A DNA stretch of 64,000 bases from Glebionis coronaria (GCA_025667525.1 CM046881.1:494347627-494411626), one strand, 5' to 3'; positions 24,329 to 38,600 are shown, counted from the stretch's first letter. Notes: generated from the letters alone by a model not told the origin. Translations and numbers: made by a program.

Positions 24329-24791
24329 TAATCATCAAGAGATACTGTAATTCTACTATGAGTAAGCTCACAAAGAAAGGCAGAGGAACGAGGCGGCGCG
24401 AAGCTCTTAAGTGACTTTTCCAATTCAGGTCGTAGTTCGTTGGAACAACCCTCCTTAATCCCTTCTTATATAGTTTGCTAATTCACAAAAGGTACACCCC
24501 AACACTCAAGTGATACAAAGGAAGTTTTAATCTTTAAGATTGTGAACTTATTATAATATTACCTTTTTTCGTTGAGGAATAATATTGATTAGTAGATTCT
24601 ATTTATTAAACATTGTAAACAAAAATCTTTTTGTATTGTTTTGGTTTTTTAATATGATACTATATTCTAAAAAGAAAAGAAAAATATTTTTTTTACTTTT
24701 ATATTGTTTTCTTTAAACTTTTAACTTTCGAAAACGAAAGGGTCTTCAAGTCACTAATCTTCCAAAGCCGATGCCAAATTCGTTCACAAAT
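24329..24791 (-). other. Element B leader between PBS and gag
   Basis: About 460 bp of AT-rich untranslated sequence. No frame or strong motif was recognised apart from short poly-A/T runs. Confidence 0.7.
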
Positions 24792-24811
24792 TTCCCCGGG
24801 CTGCGGCGCCA
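24792..24811 (-). promoter_or_regulatory. Primer binding site of element B (Athila/Tat type)
   Basis: Minus-strand TGGCGCCGCAGCCCGGGG lies six bases inside the LTR end ATATCA. It resembles the TGGCGCCGTTGCCGGGG site usual in Athila/Tat elements, thought to pair with a non-Met tRNA such as tRNA-Asp. Confidence 0.85.
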
Positions 24812-24817
24812 AAAATT

Positions 24818-24839
24818 TGATATGTTCGATATAGTATAG

Positions 24840-24880
<41 letters not shown>
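24818..24880 (-). repeat. Element B 5' LTR, 3'-terminal piece
   Basis: TGATATGTTCGATATAGTAT followed by AGCAATATAT matches the end of the 3' LTR (14371 on). It stops at the TA tract, where foreign DNA begins; the rest resumes at 35163. Confidence 0.88.
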
Positions 24881-26687
<1,807 letters not shown>

Positions 26688-27322
26688 TATGATTTCTGAT
26701 TATCGTTTAACTGTTTTATATTTTGTAAATATTTGTTTGAAATGTTCTATTGACATGATTGTTCTTTTAAATATTAAATATTTGTTTACAATTTTGTTTT
26801 TAGTTTAGTTATCTTTTAATGCATTATCATTTATTTTTTTATACCTTTTAATGATTATTTAGTTTAGACTTTATTTAATGATGGTCCACCTGATGGTCGG
26901 GCTTGTTTTGTGAATACCGTTTACAAAAGTTAAATAAAAATAACCTACACAAATACGAAACATAACACCATACTGCAATTTCAGTTCTTAATAATAGTGT
27001 ATGTGTCTTTTTTCTAGTAGATTGATCGAGATTATGGTCTAATTTTATACTCATCTTGTAGCAACATTTTAATTAAAGCCCATGCAATGAAAGACCATCC
27101 GACATACAACAACTTCATAGCTCGAACGCCATTACTTAAAATTTTACTATTTTGTTGAAACTTTGATTTCATAATGTGGTAAGAGAAATATATATGCTAA
27201 AGGAAGCCTAAAATCTATATTTGTATAAAAATATTAGACACATTACAACTGAACTTGAATTTTCATTCACAAATTGCATAAAACACTTGAAATGCACATT
27301 CATTTATTAATGGAACACCTAA

Positions 27323-27634
27323 GAGCATCTCTAATGCAATATTTTTATAGTCACTTTTAACATTTAATGCCATTAATTTATGAAGGTAAAAGCTTTTGCA
27401 AATAGCTATTACTACAATGTTAAAAGTTTTTAACAATAGCTTTTTAAAATAAGAATACATGTCTAGTTTAGTGTATGCATTAATTAGAAGTACAAAGCTC
27501 AAAGACTTTGAAAACTAAAAGTCTTTGTAAAAAGCTTTTGAAAAAATTCATGCATCCAATGAATAAAAGTCATTCAAAGACTTTAAAAAAATAGTGAAAA
27601 GTTTAAAAAAAAAAGTCATGCATTAAAAATGCTT
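27323..27634. mobile_element. MITE-like element (Tourist/Harbinger style) inside the Helitron
   Basis: The left end GAGCATCTCTAATGCA is mirrored by a right end that reads AAGCATTTTTAATGCA on the reverse strand. TAA flanks both sides (27320-27322 and 27635-27637), a 3-bp target duplication typical of PIF/Harbinger MITEs. The body of 312 bp is AT-rich with AAAAGTC/GACTTTT repeats and no coding frame. Confidence 0.65.
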
Positions 27635-28265
27635 TAATAGACTAATACCAATATGCTAGAGAACCTAAAAACACAATTTAGCGTACATACCGATATACTC
27701 ATAAAAAATTTTATATAACTTAATATTTTCTCAAAAGACTATTAAAATAAGAGGAAAAACGTGTCATATCTGCCAAGATATTAATTTTTAGGCCGAAAGT
27801 GACCCTGTTTTAGAAATCATGATAACATGAGGGTGAATTTTGAAAAGGAATAAACGTTGTTTTCTACAAAATCAGTTAACATGTGTAAATCTTGCATGTC
27901 TCTAGACCATCAATTGCGTATATCTTATTTGTGATCTGCTAAAGGGTTTTTTTTTGCAAATTACAGTTTGTATGGTCACCCTGTTTCACATGAGAGAACA
28001 GGGTGAGATGCAAACCGGGATGTTGGAGTGCCTCTTCTCATATTTGTATATTGCAAGTCAATGTAAACACAATTAGACAGCACATTGAATTTATCGTGAC
28101 CCGTATAGTAACAATCTTGTGATATCATTTACCGATGGTATTTTATGAAATAATGATAATAGTCCTACCAAAGATAGGTGGTTTACTGGTTTAGGTGGTT
28201 AGTAACAAATTAAGATTTCTTCATTTTAAAAATGGGTCATTTTAGTATGGGGTTGACCAATAAAA

Positions 28266-28402
28266 ACTTTATGACTGGTTCCATTCTTATAAAGACGAGC
28301 CATTAATAAATTTATCTAAGTAACATTGCAAAGATGAGACATGACAGTTATAAATTTACTTTATGACTGGTTCCATTCTTATAAAGACGAGCCATTAATA
28401 CT
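28266..28402. repeat. Direct repeat of about 41 bp inside the Helitron
   Basis: Copies beginning CTTTATGACTGGTTCCATTC and ending GACGAGCCATTAATA occur at about 28266-28306 and 28362-28402, identical over their shared length. No function was recognised. Confidence 0.8.
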
Positions 28403-28499
28403 TTTTATATTTTGCAAATGCAAGAGTTCAAGAATAATGATATAAAAAGCAAGTACATCATAATATCATATCATAAGCATGTATGTGAGTCAAACATAC

Positions 28500-31400
28500 T
28501 TTTTACTTCGCCTTTTTTCTAGTCATTATACTTCTTAGGAGTTGCATTACAGAAAATAGGAAGCATTGTATCATTCCCACATGAAGAAATCTCAAGTACC
28601 ACGCGTTTAACATGTGGTCAAATTTGTCTGCAAGAAAACACAAATTTATTTCAGATTTAAATATAATAATCAGCCAAAAGGAGAGTAGATACATTAAACT
28701 TTTGATTCAACAAAAGCATCATAGACACATCTAAGATATAGATGGTAACACCCTCCTGGCTGAAAACAACATGCTTGTCCTCACCTCTTAATACACAACA
28801 GAGCAAAATAAATCATTACATTGATCACTTTATTTTCCACATAAGGAGAAAGACACAATGAAAAAAGTTAATGGTATACGCTATCGGAAGAAGAAAATCC
28901 AATTAAAACATGAATATGGGTCAGTAGCTGGGGTAAAATTAGTTCTCCAATTAGCTACAATGGGTCCATATGGGTTATAAATGTTTCCAAATTAGTTCAT
29001 TAATGATATTCACTCATCTCTTATCTCCTGTATGATCTGGTCATAACACATAGTCTAATATGTTGGCGATTGGGTTTTTAATTCCACAACTTGAATATAT
29101 CAATAAAAAGAGAGAACCTTTGATGGATTTGCGTGTTTTTTCCCGTGGATCTTGAGTTTTCGAAAAGACCATTCAGCTCCATCAGATCCCTAACAGGGTC
29201 AAATGTAAACAAACACACTTGATTACCATCAGATGTACCCGTAGCCTTTGTTCTGCCAATTTCTTTCTGTTTTGATACCACACCTGACATAAAATAATTG
29301 AATGTCTTGAAGGTTTGCACTTGTATACTGGTTATTTTATGATTAAGTTAAAGAAACAACGTTGTCATATAACTCTTGTCAGTTTCCATTGCATATATGT
29401 TAGAATTACACAGGAAAAACGTAATACATTATACGCACTTCATCCAAATATGTTTCACACCATTGCTTTATTTATCCAGTGGGGAGGTAATTGTAAATAT
29501 TCAAGTAATAGTTGAAAAAACTCTCTTGAAACAAAGTGCTTTTGGAGACGAAGGATGATATGTTACAGGAACAGGTAGGGGAATTATACCCATTCACTTA
29601 TGCATGATGATTTATCTTTAACAAAATAACAGGTCAAAAGGGTAAAATCATTATTATCATTCTGAAAGGAGAAAAGTCATATGGTTAAAACAGGCCAACA
29701 TATATCTATATTCTAATATTGTAATCACCTGGTGCAGCAAGTGATGGATTTCTATCCGCATATCTTCATACGCTTGATTACTAACACAAAGTTGATACAA
29801 CAATAATCTAACTTTCTGCAATGACTGAGCTCGTGCAAAATAGATATCAGAGTGAATATGTGTCAACAGTTATCCAACTGTTATGAGTTCTATAGCCTGA
29901 AGTGTGAGATATTCAATCAAGGGTGAAGACTGAATGAATGAACATGATTGTATTTACCTTTTCCTATTTAGATATAAACTTCAATGTAATATTCTATTGG
30001 CAATGCATAGTTGATACGCATATAATGTTGTGATAAAAAAGATGGGAAACTAACAACATGTTCATATATGTTTAAATGTCCTTATTTGTTGTATAGGTTT
30101 AGTCATAATCGAAAATTAGTCTAAATTGTCTGCAAATATCACTTGGAGGGTTTAGCAAAAAAATTACCCAAAAAAGTATCACTTACAGGTTTATGCGGGT
30201 TTTAAAATCCAAAAAGATCCATTATAGTCTTTCTACAAAGTCCCTATATCCTTTAAAAGACACTTGAACGCAGGTACCTATGAATTCAAGATGTAAAAAT
30301 ACTAATTGGAAATCTTCAACAACCCTTTCAAACCTTTACAGAAGCCCTTTCTGTAGCAGTGACAACTCTTTGTGGCTTATTAAGAAAATATTACCTTTAA
30401 CTCTATGTTCAGAGTAGTTACACGCTGCTCAGCTTGTTCAATCTACGTTGCCTGATCGTTTATTTCAGCTTCCAGTAGTTAAACTTAAAATACAACTAAA
30501 TGAGAACCACGTCTAAACATTTAGAAAAACATTTGTTATTGTTTTAACCATATTTGAACAACAATGAAGGGACGGTATCTTTAGGATCGAGGGTCGATAA
30601 TGCAACCTGTTTTGAAAATATCTGTAAGAACGGGTCTGTGTTTTGAAAATTCATGGGCTTAAGACCAAACTACACTTTTAGCGGCTTCAAGATCATCGAG
30701 TTATTGCCGCATCTCTTCATAATTATAATCTTCTGCTCTATTTTTTAGCACAATTTGCTCCACTTGAAACTTTTGACTTAGCCAACTATGTATACATATG
30801 TCAGCAACATTATGAAATCATTGTAAAGTTTGGAGGTTGCATAACTTAACGGATAAAAGTCATAACCTAAAAGAAGTAACTGTCCATGTTTCCATGTATT
30901 CATTTAAAACTTTTTGGTTCTTTTTAAGTAGACTTCAAAATATATTTCGATAAGTGGACACATTATACCCCATGCAACAACTGCTAACAAATAAGTCCAA
31001 ACAGTAACGAAAAGCTCACACTGTGAGGGCAGATCATACCAGTTCCCATATAGGTCAAGCTAAAATAAAAGTAAAATATACACGAAACAGATAACTGAAC
31101 ATTTATTCAAAACTATATACCTCTGAGATAGAAAATTGGCTAGAATCCTATCTTTTTAAAAGATCACGAAAGTGTCGTTTCACAACCATGGGCTGCACGC
31201 ATTTAGGCAAGTTATATACAGAAAAACTGATTATATTCTCATTACAAAGATGGGATATGTTTCCTACAATCCTACTTCTACTAATAAACGAATTATTATC
31301 TGCATAAGACAATTATTAACCTGTTAGGAGGCCAGATTCTAACCTTCTTGTCATCATCATATCTGAACCAGCTACGTTATCTGCCACAGGACTCGTGTTG

Positions 31401-31500
31401 CGACTTCTGTTGCGGTAGCGATCCCCAATTCTGCTACAGACGTAGCCTTTTCCAACTGAGATAGAGTATTAAGTTGTGTGTAGACCATCTCATAGATAGA
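28500..31500 (-). pseudogene. Captured exon-like segments, coiled-coil type, unidentified gene
   Basis: Several short minus-strand segments look like exons with plausible splice ends. Near 30395-30478 a segment reads IEQAEQRVTTLNIELK before a GT donor, with one stop upstream. Near 30675-30779 one contains KFQVEQIVLKNRAEDYNYEE and LDDLEAAKS with one stop. Near 29740-29860 one reads YEDMRIEIHHLLHQ before GTGATT. Near 29120-29290 one contains TKATGTSDGNQVCLFTFDP. The charged heptad-like pattern suggests a coiled coil. The parent gene is not recognised. In-frame stops show these are fragments and not a functional gene; they may come from more than one gene. Confidence 0.5.
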
Positions 31501-32098
31501 GTATTACCTCATGCAATAGTCATATTTAGCAGGAAAATCAATTTTCGTCATAAATAAGTCAACAAATCCTCCCTCTACATTTACCAATCCACCCAAGTAC
31601 CCATTCTTTTAGCAACTCACAATTACAGAGGTAAGCAGGTTGTGCTTGACTTATGTATTTATTAGTGATTGTAAGTCTGCTGAATTCAGTTAAACGTAAT
31701 AATATTGAATTTTAAAGCACCACACATAACTCATTGAGAATGATTTAGCTTATCAGAAGGGTAACTCTAGTGGGATCCTTAAATTGTTAAGTATCGGACC
31801 CATAACTAATTGATCCCTTAGATATGATGCAAAACATATTTTTAAACAATGGTGAATCTGAAAAATAAGATTCCAGCGAGAACAATGAAGGTTTAGAGGA
31901 GTGAAGGTTTAGAGGACACGTAGCAGTCAATACAGGTACGTGTACATAATTTCACTTTAGACTGAGTAAAGGGTGTTTGGCAATGTGTTTTTAAGAGTGA
32001 TTACGGGATACAAAATAATAAGAATCTTATAATTAGATGAAAATAGCATTGTAGAAGATACTGTTTGAATGTGTGATTGCCTTTGTTTTATTTAAAGT

Positions 32099-32163
32099 CG
32101 TTAATATTTGAGTTATAAAATCATTAATATTTGAATTATAAAATCATTAATATTTGAATTATA
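32099..32163. repeat. 23-bp tandem repeat, about 2.8 copies
   Basis: The unit ATCATTAATATTTGAATTAT plus AAA is repeated almost exactly. It lies next to the CWC16-like fragment inside the Helitron. Confidence 0.88.
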
Positions 32164-32355
32164 AGTCCAAGTGGAAGAAGTACGTACTCTAAGTCTTGCG
32201 CGAAGGGACTTGTTTAAAGAGTAATCATCCAAATGTCTGTCATTAGATACTCATTGAAGTCACACGGAGAAACGGTTCTACCTCTTTATTTGTCTTTAAA
32301 TCCTGTTCTTGATGCTCAAGGCGATAGAATGGATCGGCTAGCTTACTTTCTCTGC
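32160..32355 (-). pseudogene. CWC16/YJU2-like (CCDC130 type) gene fragment
   Basis: After a TTTGCAG acceptor-like sequence the minus strand encodes KLADPFYRLEHQEQDLK, then NKEVEPFLR. After two stops and a frame change it encodes DDYSLNKSLRARLRVR. The same blocks in the same order are typical of plant CWC16/CCDC130 proteins, which act in the spliceosome. I recognise the family from memory of its conserved middle region and ran no search. The N-terminal zinc-binding domain is not seen. In-frame stops and partial coverage show a captured, decayed fragment carried by the Helitron. Confidence 0.72.
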
Positions 32356-33399
32356 AAAAAAAAACATATATATCGGTAGCAGGTTGATGTTCAATTCTCA
32401 TTCCATATTCGACTATACACAAATGGTTAACTCTTGGTCAAATACTTATCATGTTTTGATTAATTATCTCATTTTCTACAATGTCATTACCTTTTTGGTG
32501 TTATATTACCATTTAGCATATAACTCATTTTAAATTTCTACTAACGTGATACCTCATAACTATCAGTTGCTAAAAACAATGAGACTGCAGGTCTACAGAA
32601 CTATCAGTTGCTAAAAACTGGATGTAGTGAAAAAAGATACCTTTCTTCCACTATCTGCAACATAAAAAGTCCCGGATTGCAAAGTAATGCATTTCTATCT
32701 AGAATATGTTTCAGAAATGACGGTAATAGATGTAGTTTGATTATATGTTGAATATTTTAAATCATAATCAAGCCAAAATATTTACTTGAAAATGGATGTC
32801 CCCTGAGTTAGCAGGTACACATACACATATCCATAATGTTTACTGTTAAAACTCGCTCACTATGAGAATTTCTCAATTAATGGACGGTCATATGGACAAC
32901 AAAAGGAAAGAGGTACTCACCATGATCCTATCAATTTATTAGCAGCACTGTTTCTGTATTTTGTAGTGTGTTCCTATAGAAATGGAAAGAAAATATTTCA
33001 AATGAAAATGCAAGGTTTTAGAAATAATATTTTTTAACAGCTAGAACGAAAATGAGACCAGAGCTAAATTTTATTAATTTAGGACCTGAACATTTCATTT
33101 GGAACTTGATGACTTCAATAGATGTCGCCAGTATTTCGAATCAAATTAGAAAAAAGCTTAAAAAAATTCAAATCAAGGTTAAACATAGAAATATAACAGA
33201 AAAAATACAAAGATTTAAAGGTAAATGTTGGAATTTCTGATGAGTAATTTGCAAAATATTACAAAGGCCTGAGATTTTTTGGATGCATTAGTAGTTTTAA
33301 CTTTTAGGGTGTTTCAGTGAGAAAAAAGCCAACTTAAACAATTATTTACAATATAATTACAGACTTACAGTTATACAATATTAAACTACAAACAGTATT

Positions 33400-34943
33400 A
33401 TTCAACTACAACTACAATTTCATATCTATCATCTCCTACATCCTGTTCTGTCACAGCTGGAGTCTGATAATCTTAACCACATAAAAACCTTTAGAACACA
33501 GATACAAACATGAGATATAAGAAAACATGAAGCGGAGGAGATAAAACCTGCAGCTGAAGACCTATATCGAGAAAGAATCTACTTTCTAGCAAGGTAGGCA
33601 GTCCTAAAAACCATCGATACAGGCAACGTTGGCTGCCGTTTAGAATGTTTCGGCAGGCCATTTTTGGGGATGACTATAAAAAAATAGTCAATACTTATCA
33701 ATTCATAATAGAGAAAACGTTCAGTGTATTTATCTACGAACTGAATTGCAAGAAAATCAAACGTATAACATGGCAGCAGGTCGAACTATCCAAAAACAAA
33801 CAGATAACATGGCAGAGGGTAATTTTCATGTTGACGTTAAGTCTTACATGTTTCACCACCCATTCTATATGCAGTGAGCACCTACTATTGTTATTTACCC
33901 TGATATATTGGTTAAACATTTATTTCACCATTTATAGATATACGTTACCGGTTACATAAATTGTAAACAAAAAGTGATGAGCATAAGAATAACCTTGGAG
34001 AAGCTTGAGTTTGCGGAGGTCCATGAGTTAAGCTTTATGGCATATTGCGACCACCTGTGATAATTGTTGATGCCGAGATTGGAGGTCGTTGAACAGGTTG
34101 CCGGTACAAGTGTTGTTTTCATTCCTACCCATGATTACAGGCACCTCTGCCATAGTAGAGGTGTACCCACCACCATTGATGAAAGCATATTTACCCATCG
34201 GCGTGCTCTAAACTATAGACAAACTGAAGATGCAATGATTCAACGTGGAATGATAGAATTGTGATATGGCGTTGTAGCCTTCTGGCACAACCTGAGTAGC
34301 AATTGAAAAACATAAAGATTCAATCCTGGCACTAACAACACAATAAAGAACTCAGAGAAGTTAAAAAAGGTACCATGAGACTCAATTCATAAGCTAATGG
34401 CTATAAGATTAATTCTTCATCTTGAGCAACACCATTCACCAACATCTTTTCACATGGAACCTGGAATTAATGTAACAATTAGTAGTGTATGTATAATGTT
34501 ATTGATTTTATTCATGTATTCATATAGTGAGAGAGTGTTTCCGTATGCATATATGAGAAGAGGTAATTTAACATACTCAAGGTTTTTTTTATACCAGACA
34601 TGTATTCATATTCGAGTCATTCCTACCACTTACCACAAGTCCATCCAAATCAAGCTTCCTTAAGTGTTTCTTGAGCTTCTTTAACTACAAAAAATCGATT
34701 AGCCATGACATTAGGATTTTGATATATCATATGTGTGATTAAATAAATAACCACTTCCAGATCAAATGAGTTCTTGAGATAAAGGCTTAATTAGAAGTGT
34801 TTTGAAAAAAAAATGCAATTAATACAGATTCAATCACAAATCAAATCATACAATTAATAGACTATATCTAAAAAACGCACCATCGGGTTTGTGAAATTCG
34901 AAATATCTAAAAGAACGTCACCATGGTTATGCATTCGAGTCAT
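33400..34943 (-). pseudogene. Captured 5' gene end with several small exons, unidentified
   Basis: Near the Helitron's 5' end an ATG at 34943 starts MTRMHNHGDVLLDISNFTNP up to a GTGCG donor (34881). A TTTTTTGTAG acceptor then opens an in-phase exon 34684-34634 reading LKKLKKHLRKLDLDGLV before GTAAGT. Next, an acceptor near 34465 opens VPCEKMLVNGVAQDEELIL followed by a stop. Further segments near 34300 (VVPEGYNAISQFYH) and 33545-33630 (WFLGLPTLLESRFFLDIG) have splice-like ends. The preceding AACCCTAAAACACTCCC resembles a plant 5' UTR. The family is unknown. Phases fit for the first two exons only. Confidence 0.45.
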
Positions 34944-35052
34944 GGATGTGTTTGTTATGGAGTGAATTTCGATGAGGGAGTGTTTTAGGGTTTTTGTTTT
35001 TGCAGTAGCTTTTGTGGGTTTGGATAAAAGAAAATATGGCCCGGAAGGGAAA

Positions 35053-35106
35053 AGAAAATACGGCCCGAATGATTGCTGAAGAAAATACGGCCCGAATGAT
35101 TGCTGA
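35053..35106. repeat. 27-bp perfect tandem duplication near Helitron 5' end
   Basis: Two adjacent copies of AGAAAATACGGCCCGAATGA plus TTGCTGA lie in the putative upstream region of the captured gene end. Confidence 0.9.
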
Positions 35107-35162
35107 CGTGGATTTATATAATGCCATGTGGCATATCCCTCCTCTTATATATAATGTAAAGA

Positions 35163-37646
35163 TATATATATATATATATATATATATAGTAATTAGACGG
35201 TTCACTCTTTAGGAAAAGAAGCGAATGTGAAATCACAAATATATGTGATCGGGAAGTATTGATAAGAAAATCACGATTAGGAAAAAGTGGTGATCGAATC
35301 GTCCCGGGTCGTTTCCTCGCGAAATCGTGAATTGAATCGGCGCACGGATTTTGGTATTTGATGCTTGAATTATCGGTTCTTGATTTTTTATTTTTTTTTA
35401 TTATCTAATGGACGAAAAATTAGGCAAGTGAAAAACTAAAATCTATGGGAAACATTTTAGGCAAGCTAGGATTACAAAATATAAGCATAAAACGAGTAAC
35501 GTGAATCCTAAAACGCGTCTAATCTATTAACTAAGGCAAATAATAACCTAAAAATTCAAACTTAGTTCTAAACCTCCAAAATGATAAAATAATATTTTAT
35601 AAAAAAAATTGAAAATTTTTAAACCATTTTTATACTATTACAAATCTAATTAAAATTCTAAAGGTGACAAAATTAATTTTAACGTCTTAAAAAAAGGGTC
35701 TAACTATTTATTTTATAACCAAAATATAAAAAAAATCGGATTTATAAAATATTAATAAAGTAAATAAAAATGAATTTAAACTAGTTTATACACTAAATAA
35801 ACTTGTTCTACTTAAGAAAATATCCCATATTAAGTTAGTTTTGCAAGTGCTTAACAAAAAGCTAATTAGCAAAGTTGGTTGATGGGGAGCAGTTAAAGGC
35901 AAAGTATGGTGACAGGTCAGGGGTTCGATACCCACGAACATCTTTTTTTTTTTAAACACAACAAAACACAGAGTTCCTTTTTCTGTTATATAATTACACT
36001 TAATGGGCTTAAGAGCAAATCAAAACATAACAATAAATGGGCTTAAATATGCTCACTAGCTAATTATATCAATTTACTAACACTAGCTAATTATATCAAT
36101 TTACTAACTACTGATGGCACCTAAGTGTGTAATTTGAACATTTTGAAGATTACGAACACATAAAAGAAAAATAACTATGGGCCTTGTTTTAACTTTTATC
36201 AATAATCAACTAGCAATAATAAAACACTTAACACAATAGCATAAACTATGAACTGATGGTAACAACAATATATAGAGCAAACAAAGGGAAGATTAACAAG
36301 CTAGAATTGATAATAATTTCGAACCTGAAACCAGACGAAGGCTCGGAACCCAGTAAACTAACGAGTCGAATCGAGAACTACCCCAATAAGCCCAATCACT
36401 ACCAACAGCAACTTATTAACAATTCATCCATTCTATTTTTTTAGACAGTATCAACAGCAACAACCACTCACAAAAACTAATACTTCTTTTATTTTCTTTC
36501 CTTTTTTCTATTTTTCTACCATCAAACATCAACAACCAACAGTAGCTCACTTCTTTTTTTTTCTTCGTAACACAAGTACTAGCACTCTTTTTTTTTCTTT
36601 TGGAAACCCAAACTGCAAAAAGTATGTCTCTTTTTTTTGTAGTGTACGAGGGTCAATCTCTTTTTTTTATATCAATCGAATAATGAAAAAAAAACAATAA
36701 GCCTCTTTTTAATACCCAGAATCAGTGAAGAACTTTTAACATTTAACCAGAACAAAACTTAATTTATTTCAACAATACTTCAATTATCTTGAAACGTAAA
36801 TCCAAATTCGAATACAAAATATTGCTAAAATTAAAGATAAATTTTTGAATTAAAATAACAATAATTAAAAATTAAAGATTAAAACCCTAAAAATTACATG
36901 TCTTTTGTCTTTAATCTTGGGTCTTTATATAGGATTCTTCAAGTCTTTGTCTTCACCCATGTGTGTTTCTTCTGTGAGGAGAAATTTGAAATCTTCAACT
37001 TGTGTTTTCTTGATTAAATCTCATCCATTGGTGAAAAAATTCAAAACTCATCTTTCAATCTTGGCCTTTCTTGAAATTTAAGGGATTTGGCGCTCATATT
37101 TTTGACAAGGATTGCCAGGGTGGATCATTCACGTGGGTAAGATCTTGATTTGTAGCCAGAAAGGGTAAAAAGAGGGGGAAAGTTTTGGGAGGCTGAGGTA
37201 CTAAGGGATGAAACCCTATGTGCTTTTTTCTTCATTCTGTAAATAACAAGAAAGGCCTTGTTGGTTTATGAATGAAATGGGCTACAGGCTGGTGTTGTAT
37301 TGAAAGCCCAAAAACGAATTTTCTAAGTAATTTGGAAGAGATGGTTGGGCTATGTTTAAGTTTATCATACAATTAGTATATTAAACTTAATCTTTAGGCT
37401 GAGATTATAGAACCAAAATGTGGGTCCCACTTGATCTTTTTTCTTCCGTTGACTTTGTTTTTACATGCTCTTTCCAAAAACGTGATCGGGTTGACTTTTT
37501 GACCTTGATTTTGTCTTTTTGTCGAGAAACCGGATCTGCAAAATAAATTCAAAAAACGCAAGATATATGTCCGTTTTTTTAATCACGTTTTCGCCTTTTT
37601 TCTCATTTAACTTAGGATAAAATGATGAGTATTAGGTAACTCATCA
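35163..37646 (-). repeat. Element B 5' LTR, main piece
   Basis: It begins at the TA tract and from 35189 matches the 3' LTR (14441-16889) throughout, ending ACTCATCA beside the GGCTC duplication. Together with 24818-24880 it makes one full 5' LTR. Confidence 0.9.
35867..35952 (+). other. tRNA-like pol III promoter block, second LTR copy
   Basis: TAGCAAAGTTGG (35867-35878) and GGTTCGATACC (35922-35932) repeat the A-box and B-box of the 3' LTR copy, with 11 T at 35942-35952. The B-box is unchanged and the A-box still fits the consensus after one substitution. Confidence 0.55.
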
Positions 37647-37853
37647 GGCTCAGAATAAGACGAAGATCGAGTACGCATACACTAAAAATGAGCTACAATA
37701 TTTTTGGTTTTTTATCTTTTTTTTTTTGGATTTTTGAAAATTTTATATTTTTTTGGATTTATTGGCAATTTTTATGCTTGAAAATAACGTTCCCAAAAGA
37801 ACGGATCCCAAAATCCAATTTTTCTCACTAAAAACCGTTAATCTTTACGAAAA
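37647..37853 (-). other. Element C leader, PBS-proximal part
   Basis: About 200 bp between the PBS of element C and the insertion point of element B. It starts with the GGCTC duplication (37647-37651), has T-rich runs and no frame. It continues at 14370. Confidence 0.75.
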
Positions 37854-37871
37854 GAGCCGGCAGCGGCGCTA
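37854..37871 (-). promoter_or_regulatory. Primer binding site of element C (diverged Athila/Tat type)
   Basis: Minus-strand TAGCGCCGCTGCCGGCTC aligns with the TGGCGCCGTTGCCGGGGA type at 13 of 18 positions and lies two bases inside the LTR end AAATCA. Confidence 0.65.
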
Positions 37872-38276
37872 TTTGATTTAATGGGATTTGCATATGTTGT
37901 GTACTCAATCGTTCTCGGGATCTAATCGAATTGATCACGGTTTTAGGTGGAACTATCGTATTTGGTCACTAAAAGGGGGAGCTTTTGATTATCTATTTTA
38001 AATAAAATGACAAGTTAACAAAACTAAGATTAAATGAAATAACAAGGTAATAGAAGTAATTAGAAACTAAATTAAAAGTAGTTTTGAAAAATAAAATGAG
38101 AAAAGACAATTTAAAATTGAACTCGACAAAAAGTTAAAACTCGAATAAAGGTAAATTTGAAGACTCTAATATTAAACTAAGACAAAACTAGTTTAAAAAT
38201 AACACTAAGTAAAAATGCGGGAAAAGTTAAATTTTAATTTAAAATAAAAACAAGAAATAAAGTCCAAAACTTGAGA

Positions 38277-38600
38277 ATGGATCGTAGTCAATGCGATCGT
38301 GGTGCTTGATCGTGGCCTGGATCGCACTTTGGATCGTACTCAGTGATCGTACCCACGATCGTAAGATTGGATCATACTCCACCACGATCGCAACAAGTGG
38401 ATCGTAGTGGACGATCGTGACTACTGATCGTAATTCACAGATCGCAACCAAGAGATCGTAGTCACATATCGCAACAGGGCGATCGTGACCTGGATCGTGA
38501 TGGGCAATCGCAGTTAAGATCATAGTCTTCGATCGCAGTAATGGATCGCAAGTAGAAACCCTAAGGCTTATGCGATCACACTTACTCGATCGGAACAAAT
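38277..38600. repeat. Cluster of degenerate GATCGY motifs
   Basis: About 20 copies of ATCGT/ATCGC-type 8-10-mers lie in 320 bp at irregular spacing of around 15 bp. Many are extended to the palindrome CGATCG (for example GCGATCGTGG, ACGATCGCAAC). The spacers are unrelated. It lies in the LTR of element C downstream of its TATA box. The long minus-strand open frame here is a by-product of the repeat. Confidence 0.88.

Noticed and set aside
34064..34264. 66-codon plus-strand frame in the Helitron
   Set aside because: It lies opposite exon-like minus-strand segments and has no recognisable family. Treated as a shadow.
38239..38598. 119-codon minus-strand frame rich in repeated peptides
   Set aside because: It is a translation of the GATCGY motif cluster with no independent evidence of coding.
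38277..38600. Possible CRISPR-like or satellite array
   Set aside because: Motif length is below 12 bp, spacers vary in length and repeats are degenerate. The context is a plant LTR.
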